Positions 1 through 14,250 are shown, counted from the first letter of the stretch. The stretch: DNA of 64,000 nucleotides from Prinia subflava (GCF_021018805.1 NC_086283.1:11173162-11237161), one strand, 5' to 3'. The notes: a model not told the origin generated them from the sequence alone. Numbers and translations are program-made.

Positions 1-325
1 AGGCTTCTTAGAGCAGCCTTCCAGTATCTAAGGAGAGTCTACAGGAAAGCTTTGTAGTAAAGGCATGTAATGACAGAATGTGGAGTAAATCGCTTTAAAC
101 TGAAAGAGGGTAGGCTTAGATCAAAAATTAGGAAGAAATTCTTTGCTTTGAGGATGGTGAGACACAGGAACAGGTTGCCCAGAGAAGTTGTGGATGCTTC
201 ATCTCTGGAAATGTTAACGGCCAGGTTGAATGAATTTCTGAGCAACTTGGAAGTGGAAGATGTACCTCTTCATAGCAGAGGAGTTGGAAAAAGATGATCT
301 TTAAGGTTCATTGCAGTCCAAACCT
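1..325 (+). mobile_element. CR1 LINE, 3' end (partial, runs off left edge)
   Basis: This is the 3' terminal part of a CR1 non-LTR retrotransposon in sense orientation. Hallmarks of the CR1 3' region appear in order: a block like 'cagtacctaaagg' near 24-40, the 'ctttaaactgaaagaggg' block near 93, 'aggaagaaattcttt' near 131, the 'acaggttgcccagagaagtt' block near 170, and 'gatgatctttaaggttc' near 293. The usual terminal ATTCTATGA-type repeats are missing, so the copy is eroded or 3'-truncated. The frame at 70-297 is open for 75 codons but is repeat sequence, not a host gene. The upstream part lies outside the window, so 5' truncation cannot be judged. Confidence 0.85.
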
Positions 326-3099
326 AGGAATCCATGGTAGGTGAAAGCTGCTTCTCAGTCCTGAGGATCAGTATGTGAACCTCTTGGAGGCAAGGGGCCT
401 CCCTCAGAGGCCCCACCCTCGCTGAGGGGAAAGTCCAGATGTATCACAAGCAGTAAACAAGATTGATGGGTGAGCGGCAGCTAATGCAAGTCTGGCTAAC
501 CCCCTCCTTTCAATGCAGAAGGATGGGAATCAGTAGAAACTAGATTCTGCTCTAGAAAAAGCTATTATCTCTTGCACTTTGCAGCAGTAATGCCAGCCAC
601 ATCTTAGATCACAGCCCAAGATGACAAACCTCAATCCCGTCCAAAAGGGAAAGTAAATTATTGCTTCTATCTTGACAGCATCAATGATATTTTTACCTGA
701 TGCTGCCTTTAAGTAGAGGTGCTGTCTTGAACTTGTACAGATAATGGGTTCAGCTTCAGGGCAACAGAATTATTTCTGTTTTGATAAAAGCCTGGTACTT
801 CTACATCTGATGTTTATGAATGCCTGCATGTTTACCTCTGGATGCTTCAGGGATTGTGAAGACAGCAGATTGCATGATTTGCATGAGGGATGTCTCAGTA
901 ATGTCATGCTGTTACTACCTGAGGGACACCTTCGTTCTTTGTTTAGCAAAGAGTCTATTCTATAACTCCATTAAAATGCAGGAGGATAAAACTCAGTTTG
1001 CCAAGGATTTACTGAAGCTTTGCTGCTTCTCAAACAGACACCTGTAAAGAGCAATGTACTGCTGCTACCACCAGTGCTGCATTTAAGTCTTCTGCTCTTG
1101 ATCCAGCTCTCACAACTTGCTCATCATTGGTTATCTGGTCCTTGGCTGTCACTCAGGAGCTCTTGCATGCCAGCTTGATGTGCCTGCAGCTCCTCACAAG
1201 CAGAAGACTGCCTACTGCATTTCAGTGAAAGAGGTACTACAGCAGGTCTGCTGAGTAGATGCTAAGTCATGTGAAGTTGAGTAGGGAGAAGCTATATAGA
1301 ACGTAAAGTCTTCCACATAGAAATGCCTCATGTCAACATGTACTGCTTCATACATCAAATAAGTACATGTACAGTTGTGGGCTTTTATGACTCCTTCTTT
1401 TGCTTGATCTGAAAAAAGTGAAAAATCTGCAAAGTAGCTGCCTGCTTGCTTCTCTCATGAGTTAACATTGTACAGCGTGTGTTCTCCATGATTGTTTTAT
1501 AGGGCCCTATGGCACAAAAACTCTGGGATGGTTTTCTGTACTTACACAGATCACAAAATTGTTGCAATGCTTCTAGCTCTGCAGTGGAAAGGATCCAAAA
1601 TCCAGGAGACTGACTACCTGTCACTACCAAGGAGTGGCCTGGCATGGTGAGAGTTGCTGATGAACTGCATAACGGGTTGGGGCACTGCCTAATCTCTTCC
1701 CAGTTTACGTGGTCAAATGAAGTCCAGTAGAGGTGAAGGGACCAAGATTTTTATCTTTGCTTGGCAATAGGGATGAATAATTACACCCCCTCTAGATCTA
1801 AAAATAGTCCCTCAGTCCCTTTGTAACTTGTGGATCTGGACAGTAACCTGCAGCTGTAGGGACTCAAGAAAAGCAATTGTACTGTTGTACTGTTGGGTTA
1901 AAGGAAGATGCCCTAAACTCTTTTTCCTCCACTAGTATCATTACTTTCTGCACCTGAAATAGGCAACTGAGCCTCATGGTCTTTTTCAGATCAATTATTT
2001 GCCTATAGAGAAGCAACATTTTTCTGTTACTAGGGTTCATTTTGCAGAATTCCCACAACAGTTCCTTTATTGAATAATCTTCTGGAAGAAGGCAACCTGC
2101 TTCTTTTTCTCTTTCTAGAACAGCCTATACAAAGAACATACTTGTGAGCAACCCTACTGTAATATCCCAGTAGAACTAATTCAATGCTTGCATCTTTTTA
2201 AAGTCAAAAATAAAAATAAATGGAGTTTATCAGGCCTGCTCTCTCACAAACTTTGTTCACTGGAAACTACTTCAATACCACTCCTTGTTATTTCAGGTAA
2301 TCAGTCGGAGCTTTACAGCTTGATCTGTGACCACTGAATTGACCACAAGATGACTTTTCTAGACATGGAATGACCCTTGTATGAGCCTCTGACTTTTTTG
2401 TACGTAGCCATGCAAGTGGGAGACTTACAGTCCAGCACATCCCAATGACTTTATATCAGTCTTTTAAAATAATTTTCCCAGTTCACCCTTGTCTGAACTA
2501 ACTACTGCTATTGATTAACAAAAGTGTTCAATATTCTTTTGAAACTAAAATAAATAAGGCAGTTCAATAAATAAAGCAATTTCATGCCACAGTGACATTG
2601 CAAATAAGAAAAAAAATCTAGTTATGTGTGTGATTGTGAGAGAAGGTACGTCAACAGCCTTGACATGCTCGAATATATCATGAAGCAGTCTTAGTCTTAG
2701 CTCTAGTCTTAGCTCATCACACAAATGCAGACATGAAGTATGAGACTGTAAATTACTGACTGAAGAACTTCATGACTTGAACTAGGTCTGATCAGGGCTA
2801 CTAATTCACAAGTTTTCCAGGTTAAACTCTTTTATACTGATCACTGCTTGTCATGTTTATAACAGGGTAATACTGACAATTTGTATTTAATCTATTATCA
2901 GGTATAACTACAAGAACATTACTGCAACATTTGTATCTTCTCCATCTCACTCTTGTTCAGCTGGTTATTTCTACCTAAATCCAGTATCATGCACTTACTG
3001 AAACAGGATTATTGTGTTTTCAGATCACGTCTTCTATTTGTAAAGGGACTTTTGGAAGTAAACCCTTTAGAAAATTTTGACAGGTTTTCCTAGGATGGT
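326..3099. other. Gene-free interval, nothing recognised
   Basis: No gene or mobile element is recognised here. Open frames are short (90 codons or fewer) and lack family motifs. The only local structure is a perfect 12-bp direct duplication of 'tagtcttagctc' at 2692-2715, and a GC-rich imperfect fold at about 390-425 just downstream of the CR1 end. Confidence 0.6.
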
Positions 3100-3262
3100 G
3101 TCAGCAGCACCTGTTTCACATGCTCTATTTCTTCATATGTGCCATTAAGAAAAGTATTGAATAGCACTAGAATCTGAAGAGTTCCAACTGGGCTTCCACC
3201 CATTTTGATGGCAAAATGATAACTCCTCTCTGGGAACAGTTTTCTGGCCAGTTCTACACAGG
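3100..3262 (-). mobile_element. Old CR1 fragment, reverse-transcriptase region
   Basis: Read on the minus strand, this resembles a decayed piece of CR1 ORF2 around the reverse-transcriptase segment that normally runs from the W-x-x-x-R-x-Q-R-V-x-I region through the VPQGSxLGPxLFNIF region. The 'tattcaatacttttctt' block (minus strand) matches the LFN-x-F part, and 'tggccagaaaactgttcccagag' type sequence precedes it. Stops and indels break every frame, so it is non-functional. Identification rests on remembered CR1 consensus in a diverged copy, so the edges are approximate. An older LINE relative is the main alternative. Confidence 0.55.
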
Positions 3263-4843
3263 AACTTTAGAGCAGATTGAAAAAGACTAGGATTATCGAA
3301 CAATTTATAGTAGAGAGAAATCCCCTAGGGAGTTTTACAGGGTTTTATCTGATGTTTTTGCAAGCCCTGTCAGCATCCCATAACATGACAGAATAATTTG
3401 GGTGCTTTTCATTCTTGCAAATATTGGATGTTAATCTTCTCCCTCTTAAATTGCAGGCAACTACAAAGAGCTGTGGAATTTGTCTTTTTCAAAATTCACA
3501 AATGCAGGACATACTACAGGATGGAGAAACATTGTTCCTTTTACAGCTGCAGTTATTCTCCCACGCAGATATGACACAGATAAGGGCACAAAAGTATATG
3601 TTGGTATTTCATGTTAGTTGTGCAATTTGCATATTCTTCTGATAATGAAGAAACTGTGGCTTGCCTAATTAATGTAAGGGAGACAAATCATTACCGATTC
3701 CAAAACAATATCCCCCTCCATGATGAATTTAAGGGATTTTTGTCAATTTGAGTAATTTATTGACTTTGAAAATTGTTAAAAATATTTTATACACTTCAAA
3801 CATGCAATGTTTATTTTGCACTGAACTCCAGTTTAATTATTGCCCTTTCATTTAATGTTAGGTATTCAGTAGGATTTTAAGTTATATATCTTCTCAGTGT
3901 GGAAAATTTTTCTTTTTTTCATAAGGACATTTGAAACACTTGTTTTAAATAAACATGTATTAAAATTTCACCATAAAAACAAAAATGCAAAACATATGTG
4001 CTTACTGAGATGCAAGGTCTTCTTAGAACTGTTCTTTCATGCAGGTTATAAGGTGACAGCAGTGTAATAGATTAGTGAAGAAAAAGTCCATTAATAAATT
4101 ACATAAATATTTGGCTTTAAGCATTCTGATATAATGATATCATCTTGATTATCCATGTCTGATCACCTGAAGGCAACAAGATTACTAATTAATGCAGTCC
4201 TCTTCTAAGCTTCTACACTAAGTTTCCAGCCCTGAATATCTGAGTAGGAAGCATACTAGCAGGTCTTCACTCAGTCTTTATTCAATGTTTTTATTCATAA
4301 TGTCATCCACATTTGGCACAGAAAGCAGATGGATAGATAACAGGAAATTTAGAAACCTGCTATGACTTTCTTTCTTTCACAATGCCAGCTGGGTTTTTTC
4401 AAAACAAGCTTTTCTAGAAGCAGGTTAATTTCTTCTTTTTAAAGGTCTGTCATTTCCATCCATTTGTTAAAAAGGCAGAGGGTCCTAAACTAGATCTTTA
4501 CTATATATAGAACATCAGCTTCCCAAGTTCTCTTGGAAAAGGATAATAAAATATGTTGGAAAGATGATATTTTTTGTCAAGAAGATTGAATAAGTGAATA
4601 AGTATCATAAAATTTTGCCAGTTTATTAAAGTGAGGCTCTGAGGCGGGGAAAACAAGACAGGTTTAGAAAGAGTTTCTTTATGTTACAACATCAGGTAGC
4701 TGTATTTCTGAGGAAACAAAAGGCAATAAAAAATCAATAATAGAACATATATTGCCTTTCCCTCCCTGTATGGATTCACACCCACATTTTTCTCTATGCA
4801 TCCATATAATTTTATTTGCATGAAATTTTATTGGTAAAGAGGT

Positions 4844-4873
4844 GTAAATTTATAATTATAAATTATAATTTAC
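4844..4873. repeat. AT-rich quasi-palindrome
   Basis: The left arm 'gtaaatttataatt' and right arm 'aattataatttac' are reverse complements except for one extra T. They could extrude as a cruciform or mark a template-switch event. Confidence 0.7.
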
Positions 4874-5187
4874 ATATAATATAATTAATATAATTAGTTG
4901 CTTCCCAAATAATATTATGCTTGTATTTCTTAACAAAATAAGTACAAGGTTAGCAATTTAAAACAATAATAAAGTCAGCAAAGAGAAAAACCAGCACACA
5001 AAAGCTTATCAGTTTGATTGGCAAAGAAACCATGAGAGTTATGTAGTGGTGAAAATTCTTCAGGAGAGTCAAACAAGTACAGAAAATGGTGATGCAATGA
5101 ACCACACTGCTATTTAATGAAATGCATTGACAGCAACCTCCAATGGTGAGAATTTGAACTGAGAAAGTTAATGGTTGTTGGGTTTAA

Positions 5188-5213
5188 TTTTTTTTTTTTT
5201 TTTTTTTTTTTTT
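5188..5213. repeat. Poly(T) tract, 26 nt
   Basis: Uninterrupted run of 26 T, followed by 'agataca'. No LINE or SINE body is recognisable on either side, so it is a simple homopolymer rather than a clear retroposon tail. Confidence 0.9.
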
Positions 5214-6853
5214 AGATACAATTACTTCTGTTTCCTTGTCATAGGTAGACCTTTAATATGACCAGGTCATACCTTCTCAAAATAATTTGAAAGTTGTAGG
5301 GTTATACTTTCTGTTGTGGGGAACATGTGCAGTCATTGAAACTGTTCCTCTAACAATCCCACAGTACCAGTGGCACCACTCCACACTGCTCCTTCACAGG
5401 ACATAGAGTTCTTGCAAGTCTTGTGACTGAAGAGGTGAGATCAGCACTGCTTTCTCAAGATTTTATTCCCATCTTCACAGCAGATTTTCTACAACTCTTC
5501 AGAAAATTCAGTAATCTTTCTCTACTCCTGCTTTTTCCACAATGAAAAGCAGTGGGTGGGAAGGGAAAACAGTAGCTACTTTTCCTGATAAAATACTTAG
5601 AATGTTACACATGAGAAGTATCATATGCAGAGTAACTAACTGCAATAAAAAAAGAATTACTATGAAGTTTTAAGCACTAGAAGTGCTGTGGGAAAATTTT
5701 GCACCTGATTTTTAGATGCTATTCATATTTGGATGGTTAGTCTTTGGTTCATCATAAAGAGTTTTCTCGTGTACAAATTTAAAGGACTGTTTTATAGATC
5801 ATAAAAATATGTACTCAATTACTTCAAATAACACTTGGGGAACTGCATGTAAATGGTGCATAAATTGCCCAATGAATCAAGACAAAGTCTCTTTCAAAAT
5901 CAGGAGTCGGGGTAACTCGCATCAACACATACACATTGTTGAGAAGGGGAAGCTTATTACTGCAGAGTAGTTTTCATCTTTGCTGTAAATAAAACAGGGG
6001 CTTTAAACAAATCCACTTCAAACATGCATCTGCAGCAATTCTATTATTAAAGTTGGTAGTGGCTCAGGGACAATCAATGCACTTTGCTTCAATACTGTTT
6101 TGATTTGCAATACAGTACATAGATTGTACAGTGCAGAGATTTATGAAACAGGTTATTCTCCACTATAGTTGTTCCCAACAAGCTTACTTAAGCCCTATAT
6201 ATCATGAGCTCTAAATCAAAGGTTTGATGTCGCAGAGCTCTGGTAAACTGACTCCATGAAGCTGTAATTCTCGTCTTGCCCTCTGCCAAGATGTGTATTA
6301 TCATCATCAAGGCCTCTGAAATGCTTCTAAAATGCATTTGTAGAATGTGTTATATTTATTACAATGCTTTTAAAAATCCCCTGTCCATCGATTGGGAGCT
6401 TATTGGATTTTGTCTTTTTCATTTTTACTTTTTGATCAAAAAAATGTTAGATACACTCCCTGTTGATGCAGAGAGATAGAAGTTAGTGGAGGGGCTGCTG
6501 AGAATCCCTGTGATTTGGCCCTCACTTCCTTCACCCACACTTGCTATGGGCACGAGGACATACTATGGGCAAAGGGAGAGTCCCCATCTCAGGCACCATA
6601 TTACTTCTCTGAAGCTGTGAACTCCACATGATGGGGCCCTGATTGTACATAATATTCTTCCTAGTTTACCTTCATCAAGCACCTGTGGAGAACAAAATAC
6701 TTTTCAAATACTCAGTAGTATTCCCAGCTCCCCTGAGTGAGATTAGAGCCAGAGGCACAGAAGACTTAAATGGTTGTCCTTAGTCACTAAGATATTTGAT
6801 GGCTGTGCAAGGGGCACAGATTTTATGACATGCTAATGTACATTAATTTGTTG

Positions 6854-6879
6854 GTACTTCGGTCTGGAAACCGAAGTAC
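6854..6879. repeat. Perfect inverted repeat, 10-bp arms
   Basis: Arms 'gtacttcggt' (6854-6863) and 'accgaagtac' (6870-6879) are exact reverse complements around the 6-nt spacer 'ctggaa'. Confidence 0.9.
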
Positions 6880-8294
6880 AGGAGGGAAGATCTACACTGT
6901 TTTGAGACAGGGGCTATTGATTTTATGTTCACTATTGCATTATGAGACTGCATCAGGAGCAAGGAAATGAGCATCTCAATATGAAGAAGAAATACAGTTC
7001 AGTCAGAACTGAAATAAATATCAGTTCTGTCATTCAACATCATTATAAACCATGCCAATCACTCTACATAGAGCAGAGGTTCATAAATACAGTTTTGACT
7101 TCTTGATTCTTTAAGATGGATAATTGCTTCTGATGGCAAATGAGTCCACAAATGTGTATTTCATTGTGTACTTTAAATTATCAGTCTCCAGTTTACAAAG
7201 GGTATCTGACTGGACCTACGGCTTCTAATAATGCAGTTCAAAATAATTCATATCAAGTTTGGGAAGGAAAAGCATTTTTTTCCCTAAGTAATGCCTCAAC
7301 CTTTACTTCAATAATACCTTAATACCTTGCACTGGAAAATAAATGGATATGCACTATGTCAATTATGCCAGCAAATAGTGCTTTATATCACATTTTCTTG
7401 CCTGCCTCCTCATGCGTGTTTTATACATGGAAGAAGTTCCTTATAAACAAAAGCAAAGACAATTTATTTTCCTCCCTTAAACTGCTACTTTTATCTCTAC
7501 AAGTGCTTTCCATGAAGTCTATTTAAAACAAGAGTTAGTAAGCAACTTGGATACTGTTCACATCACACTGCCTAGGACTTCCTGAAGATAACTAGTTCTG
7601 TCTTTCTCTCAACACCACTTTGTGTTCAGCTGCTGTCCAGCTGTTACACAGATAGAGTTCATTGCTTAGGACAAATACTTATGTAGGTTGTGATGCAAAA
7701 AGTTTGATTGTGTTAATAGCATCATAAATACTGATAACAGAGCAGCTATAGAAGTAGCAGAAATAAGAATCATACCAGTTTTATCTGATGTGAACATATT
7801 ATAATTATAATCCCCCCTTTAAAATAGGACCAGTAAACAATGGGTTTTCTTGGCTGCTTCACATATAACATAGTACAGAGGATTCAAACACACTGGCAAC
7901 TCTATTACCAGTTAAACAAGGCTGAATTTTGTTCTTGCATTTCTTTCAGTGACATTTTCATTGATTCAAATACACCATGTGTGAAATCTTGCTAATGCAA
8001 ATCTCATCCACAAAACTTTAGACTTCATAAGGTCTCAGACATGGCTTTTAGGGTCAGGTTTAAGTAGGTGACCTCTGCTGGGGTAATCTTAACCTTGAAA
8101 GTAGTCTTTTGTAACAGCTTCAAGGAAGATGGTAATTTTTTAATCATTTGATTCCTATTTATGACACATTAATTTAACCAGTAATGTTTATATAAAACAA
8201 AAATTTTTGACTTCCAGGAAAAATATTTTCTGTTACTCCTAATGCCATTGCCTGACTACTGGCCCTATTGGCTTTACAGTCCAGAAACTGCTCT

Positions 8295-8348
8295 CATTTT
8301 CAAGCCTCATATGCATTTTCAAGCCTCAGTAACACTGTGGTGTTACTG
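8295..8348. repeat. 15-bp direct repeat followed by 9-bp inverted repeat
   Basis: 'cattttcaagcctca' occurs at 8295-8309 and again at 8314-8328. The second copy runs into an inverted repeat with arms 'cagtaacac' (8327-8335) and 'gtgttactg' (8340-8348) around 'tgtg'. Confidence 0.9.
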
Positions 8349-8988
8349 TATACCTTCCATGAAGAAAGTCATGCTTTCCTGAGGTTTGGAAGCTTAAATT
8401 GCTCCTCTGGTTAAAGCAGACAGCAGTGCTATCTTTATCTAGCTGTTGGATGCTTCATTTGATTGCCTGAGCCATTGGCAAAATAGCTTGAGGCTAGACA
8501 GGTATATTACTCTTTAGAAACAGATGGTGTTGCACACAGGAGATTTGAGAAACACATTCTTAACACAGTAACAGATCTCTCTAAAATGTGCTGTCCAATT
8601 TATTATGGTTTATATAAAAATTCTGCCATTACCCTCTATTACCACCTCCCATTCCCCATTAAAAGTAGTATTTGGAAAGAGGCATCAAAAGAAAGGAGTT
8701 TTATTTTCTGGGAAGTAACACCAACAGAAAAGAACAATATTTTTTGTGTGTGTGTTTGCAGCAAGTATTTTGGTAGAATAAAATTTGGAAAATTATTGTT
8801 GAAGAGAAATATTAGATAAAGGATGTTTTTGCCACTAGTGCCCAAACCACATTGTTTTCTGAAGAAAATGCAGTAGTTTGATATTATTTTTTTTATTAAC
8901 AGCTTGGCGGTGGGGGCCAGAGGGAAGAAGTACAGAAAATCAGTAGTGTTGCAAACATTTCCTGATTATTATCTTGCTGTTTCTTCAT

Positions 8989-9059
8989 CCAGCTATCTAT
9001 CTGCATTTTTCTCATAGAATAAACGAACAGCCAGATATCTATCTGCACTTTTCTTATGG
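8989..9059. repeat. Imperfect tandem duplication, 42-bp period
   Basis: 'ccagctatctatctgca' at 8989 recurs as 'ccagatatctatctgca' at 9031, and the match continues through 'ttttctcatag' versus 'ttttcttatgg'. The second copy is partial. Confidence 0.8.
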
Positions 9060-12000
9060 TTTATTAAAGATGTATAACTATTTCTTTCCAACCCTATCTA
9101 TTTATAAATAAATAAATGGGCATATGTCATTATTCCCTAGCACAGCATTCAGTATTTCAATCACAACCTTTCTAATGCCAGTTCTGAAGTGTGAAATAAG
9201 CATCACATGGTCAAAACTACTCTTTAGTTTTCTAAGAATAATGAACCTTCATCTTTGAAAGAACTTCAGCATCTGGGAAGCACAAGAGAGAGCAAAGAAA
9301 ATTACTATTTTTATTCACTTGAATTTCAGTTTTCACTTTGGATTTGGACATTCACAATTTACTGGATTTGGAAATTTATATTTGGAAAGAACTTTGGAGA
9401 GGAAAAAACATTCTCCTGCTTAGAACAGTTTATGATTTTTCCAGCATTAATTCCAGTTAGGGACTAAGTATTTGTTAGCATTTTTTCTGATGATGTTTAT
9501 ATTTTCCAAGGACTTGTAGTTTATAGCATTGACCATCTTTATAAAGGATGAAAGAGGGAAAGACCAAGTACATAATGGCACACAATGGTTTATTCCTCAT
9601 TGTAGGTCAAACAGAATTCAAACAAGTAATGGCAATGTATACAATTGCTATGAAAACAGAAAGGATGACAGCATTTAATTACCTAGATAGCCACAGTGGG
9701 CGACATACTGCAGTAACTTTTTAGAGATCTAGGGAGAAGAAAACCACAAATGCTGTAAGAGTTTTTATTTTCAACTACGTAAGGATATAGTTTCCTGCTT
9801 TTGGCTTTACCAGAACCTAGTGGGTACTATCTGTTCTTCAGGGAAGAAAATATAAACAGCATTAAGAACTGCAGTAAGAAGTCACTGACTCAACTTTTCC
9901 TTTACAAAGTGGGGTGACATCACTCCCCCAGCTGCTCAGCCTGGGGGAGGTCAGTTGGTGATAATCCTTGCCAAATGTGTCCAACAAGCACAGATGAGGA
10001 GTGGAGCTTTCACATCATAATAATCTTCTTCCCTCTGAGCTTGTGGATTCTCTTTTGGATGAACACAGCATGGTCCAGGGCTCTGCATAATTTCAGGGGA
10101 TATGTTTAGCCAGGAGGAAGTGGAGCCAGGCAGAAGCCACTCTTGGAGGCATTGTTCCATGGTAAGCTAGTCAATAATCCACCAGAAAATCCGTTGATGT
10201 AAATGCTGATTTGAGATGCATTACCTTTAGATTCTTGGCTTTGCTCATATCAATATGTGTGGTCATTGCAGGCAAGCACACTGAGGGAGTAAAAAATTTA
10301 AAATGGGCTGCTAAAGCTCACAACTGATTTTTTTCAGCAGGGAAAGATGCCAGATCACAGCATGAACTGTCCAGAACTCTCTGATGTTGTCCTGAAATTT
10401 GCAAGGAGGTGATGAAGACTTCTTGCAGATTCTTGAGTCACAAGGCATAAGGACATGTTTTGTGTCTCCTGGCCACATTTAAGAATTTGCAGCAAATTTC
10501 TTTCTCCCATGCTGTCAACATGAAAGTGGTTTGACGTGCCTTGATGCACAAAAGGGAGTGGGTATCAATCACGGTACTGTTAGATAATACATACTTGTAA
10601 TGCTAGCATTTAGAAAACTGAAGACTAATTTTATCAGGAGGTTGCAAGAATGAACAATAACTGCATGGACATAATTTTGGTTTTTTAAGTGCTTGACTAA
10701 GTTTCTGGCATGGAAGCACCCTAGATAGGAAAATCATTACAGATACTTGTTCAAATTCCATTTATTTTCAGGAAAGTACTTTCCATTTATTTATTGGTCT
10801 TCACATCTACATCTTAAAATTGATTTTTTTTAATGTAGTGGGCCTCATCCACAAGCCACTCATGGCCACTCTCAATAGCCAGATAAGCCTAAGTGATGTT
10901 TATTGGGAAATGTCTGTGTTCAAACTAAGGACACAGCTAAGAGTGAAAAAATAGGAAGAAGCAGTCAGAACAAAAAAGGAATAAGCTGTAAGAACACTGT
11001 ATTTAAAATGTACAGTGTCTGAGGGACACTTGACTGCATTGTTCCCATTCAGCTAGGGGACAATCAAATAGGTACATATTGTCTGCACAGGAAAAATAAT
11101 TTATAATGAACTAATATTCTGAAGAATTTTAGACTACCTTCATTGTTCAACAATAGTCTGAAAAATAAGCAGAAAATAAAATCCTCTGTGGAAGGCACTA
11201 GTCAACTAAGGCAGTCTAGAGAGTGGCAAAATCTATAATAATGTTCTCCAAGGAGTTTTGATTAGTCAAGTGGTATTTCATGCCTTACAGAGGATTTAAA
11301 AACCTTTCAGTATAGGAAGTGAACAGTAAACACATACCTATAAATATGTGGGGGGATTTTTTTCTATTTTTTTTTAGAATAGCAAAACCCCACAACGTTT
11401 TATCATAGGAAGCTGACATTTTAATGGAGCATCCATAAAAAACAGTGGTACCAATTTACCCAGTCCATCTGAAAATACTGAGGCAGAATAATGCTACTCA
11501 GTAAAGCTGTTCTGTTTGCACTGAGCAGCACCTCACTCCACAATTTTTTTCTACTAAAATTAATCTTGTGTCCTGCATATAAGGAACAGATGCTGAAGTG
11601 AATCAGTCATCAAATCTTGTAGTCTGCAATGACAAAGGTCTGGGCAATAAATGTTTCATTCAGGAAGAACCACTGCTTTTTATCCTGCTCTATAGAAACT
11701 TGTACTTGACACTCCACAGAAAAATTACAGATAAAACACAAATCAAGGCCATAGGCCTCACAAACACTTATGGTTCTTAAATAGCAGAGAATTTGTTATA
11801 TTAAACTTGAAAATGATCCTAGGACAAGACTGGTACTCATATTACAATCAAAAACTAACAATGACACTAGCTAAATCCCTGCCAAATTCTCTTGACAGAG
11901 AAAAATTCAGCTTGACTTCAAATCTAAAGATAAACTTAATCAAAACAAGTAGACAAGACTATGGTATATTTCCATGGGAAAAGCATGGAGAAGAGTCTGA

Positions 12001-14198
12001 TTCCATGTAATGAAAAGAGTTTTAATCTATACAAGCCAAAACCAACGGCACAGGTACACACAAAACAGAACTACAGTCATGCAAATGGATCAATCATTTC
12101 AACTAAAACAAGCTGTGCTCACAGTCATGCAAGAAAATGTTGTTCTAATTTAATTGTACCATAAACTGCATAGGGGAAAATCCTCCCATGAGGAGAAACA
12201 GGGAAATAAACAGGTGGTGACCACGTAGGCAACATTATAAATAACTTCTTTAACTCCATGCTACGGGACTTCTCTCTCTCCCAGTTTTCTATTTTAATAC
12301 CTGCTTTTAACTAAATAACTTGCACTAGGTCCATAAATGGGCAGACCCTCTCTGCAGCAGCAATAAAGTAAAAACTTCCCTCTCCCTAGTTTCACAGCAG
12401 ACATTTTGTAAATATATTCTCTCCTGACTTTCCTCCCACCCTTCTTCAGCTTTGCTCCTGCAGACTGTCAGCTCCACTCAAGGCCGTTCTGGATTTAGGT
12501 GTCCCTTTGTTCCTTTGAATGAACTATTTGGAGCAACCTTATGAGTTGACTGACTTAAGAAGACCAAGAGGAAATGGATTTTATTTTTCATGGAGCCAAG
12601 TCAAGGTAAGATCACCAAAAGTGAATGGAAGGAAATTGATAATTCTGGAAGAGCCAGAATTCAGGCTCAACTGTTTTCCACATAATAACTATAGCTTGGA
12701 TTTCAGAACATTTCTAGCATTTTCCTTCTTGTTCTAGAAGGATTAAAATCAATAGTATTAGCTTCTTCCTATCAACCTACAAGCTTCTGAACTGAGTTCA
12801 GGAGGCTTATAAGTCTATCGATATGTTAGCGAAACATGAAGAGTGCCAGATTTCTTTCCAGTGTACTTCTTGTTCTACTACTCCCAAGTCCTTCTCCCTG
12901 TTGAGTCATACCTCTGATCCAAAGATTTTGTGCAAAAAATATCAGTGTGAGATATGAGTCTTATGCTGTAGAAAGCAAAGATTTTTGTCTAATTCTCACA
13001 CAGAGATGTGCACTCCATGAATACTTCTCTGCATACAGTCTCCTCTATTATATCCAGAATCATATTGAATTCATCCCTACTTGAGAGAGGGTTACTACTA
13101 ACAGTGTTTCATAAGAGACACTTTCTCCTGGAAATGTCACAGAACGTTTTTTGTTTATTTTAATCAGCCTTGTACTGGCAAAAAACTGAATGCAGCTTCA
13201 CTGAAACACCGATACTAAATTTTGCGTATTTAATAAACACATGTTTAAAAACAGCATCCAGTGATACTACTGAAATTCTTATCTATTTCACCGGTCAAAA
13301 GTTCTCACCCAGTGTTTGGTGGAATACTTTTTGCTTTGTTCCATCAGGTGGAAGTTATCTCATTAAAAAGAAATTTTCAATTCGAAGAGTCATCCATTTG
13401 ACTCCTTTCCAAAATTTCTCAGGCTATGTGATAAAACTTCCCCATGCCATACATTGGATCTCTGTGACAGAATGAATTTCTTTGCTTAGGCTGATGCAAT
13501 CACAGATTTTAAAAACTTTAAGACACTGTTAAATCTTCTTGGAAAACTCTGCCTTATCTCTTTCTTCAAAACTCTGCAGTGTCATTCTTCAAACACTGAT
13601 AAAAAGGCCTATTCTTTTGTGAAACCATGATATAAAAGTTCAGTATATTCATTGTTCAATAAGGTAAGAGGGAGCGGAGTTCCATTCAATTGCTGTGACC
13701 CTTCCTGCAGGTTATATTCTCCCTCTACTGTGACAATCAAATACACAGTTTCATAAATACAAAGTTTCTTTAAGTCCCACTATCTCCAATATTGAAAATA
13801 TCTTTTCCAGAGTGGACAGATGTTCAGCCTTACCTCTACTTCTTCCGGGAATGTTGTCAATTCTCTCCACGACAGTAATGAAAGATAACCTTCAACAGAT
13901 TTTCCATTGCTCTCTAGGAATACCCAGGTGGTGACAACATTTCATAGGGCAAGCCATTACATTTCAAGTAATATGCTTCCACAGCTTTAAAGAGGTAAAT
14001 GCCTTCCTGTCTCCCTCCAGTCTCACATGCCGACAGTTTACAACTTGCTGCACTTAATCTTAACCATCCACTAGGGGTAAGATTAATCATAGGTACCATA
14101 GATATTTTTGTCTGATTTAACTAAAGGCAATAAAAGCAAAGCTTATTCAGAAAATTGCATTGGTGATGCAATACCCCCAACCCTTGATTTTTATTTAG

Positions 14199-14203
14199 GA
14201 AGC
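14199..14203. repeat. Target site duplication, left copy (GAAGC)
   Basis: The 5 bases directly before the 5' LTR are GAAGC, and the same 5 bases directly follow the 3' LTR at 17112-17116. This fixes both element ends. Confidence 0.93.
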
Positions 14204-14250
14204 TGTCGTGGTTGGGGGGAGGTGAATTTTTCCAGGGAGTTGTGGGCAGT

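Larger units (their letters stand above)
3263..14198. other. Long gene-free interval with simple repeats and hairpins
   Basis: About 11 kb without a recognisable gene or mobile element. It contains a 26-nt T run (5188-5213), an AT-rich quasi-palindrome (4844-4873) and several short perfect inverted repeats (6854-6879, 8327-8348, 9923-9949). It also has a 42-bp-period partial duplication (8989-9059). The longest open frame (13170-13475, 101 codons, plus) has no motif I recognise and is of a length expected by chance. The last few hundred bases before 14199 look like ordinary unique host DNA into which the LTR element inserted. Confidence 0.6.

Noticed and set aside
70..297. 75-codon plus-strand frame at the left edge
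   Set aside because: It follows the CR1 3' consensus throughout; it is not a host exon.
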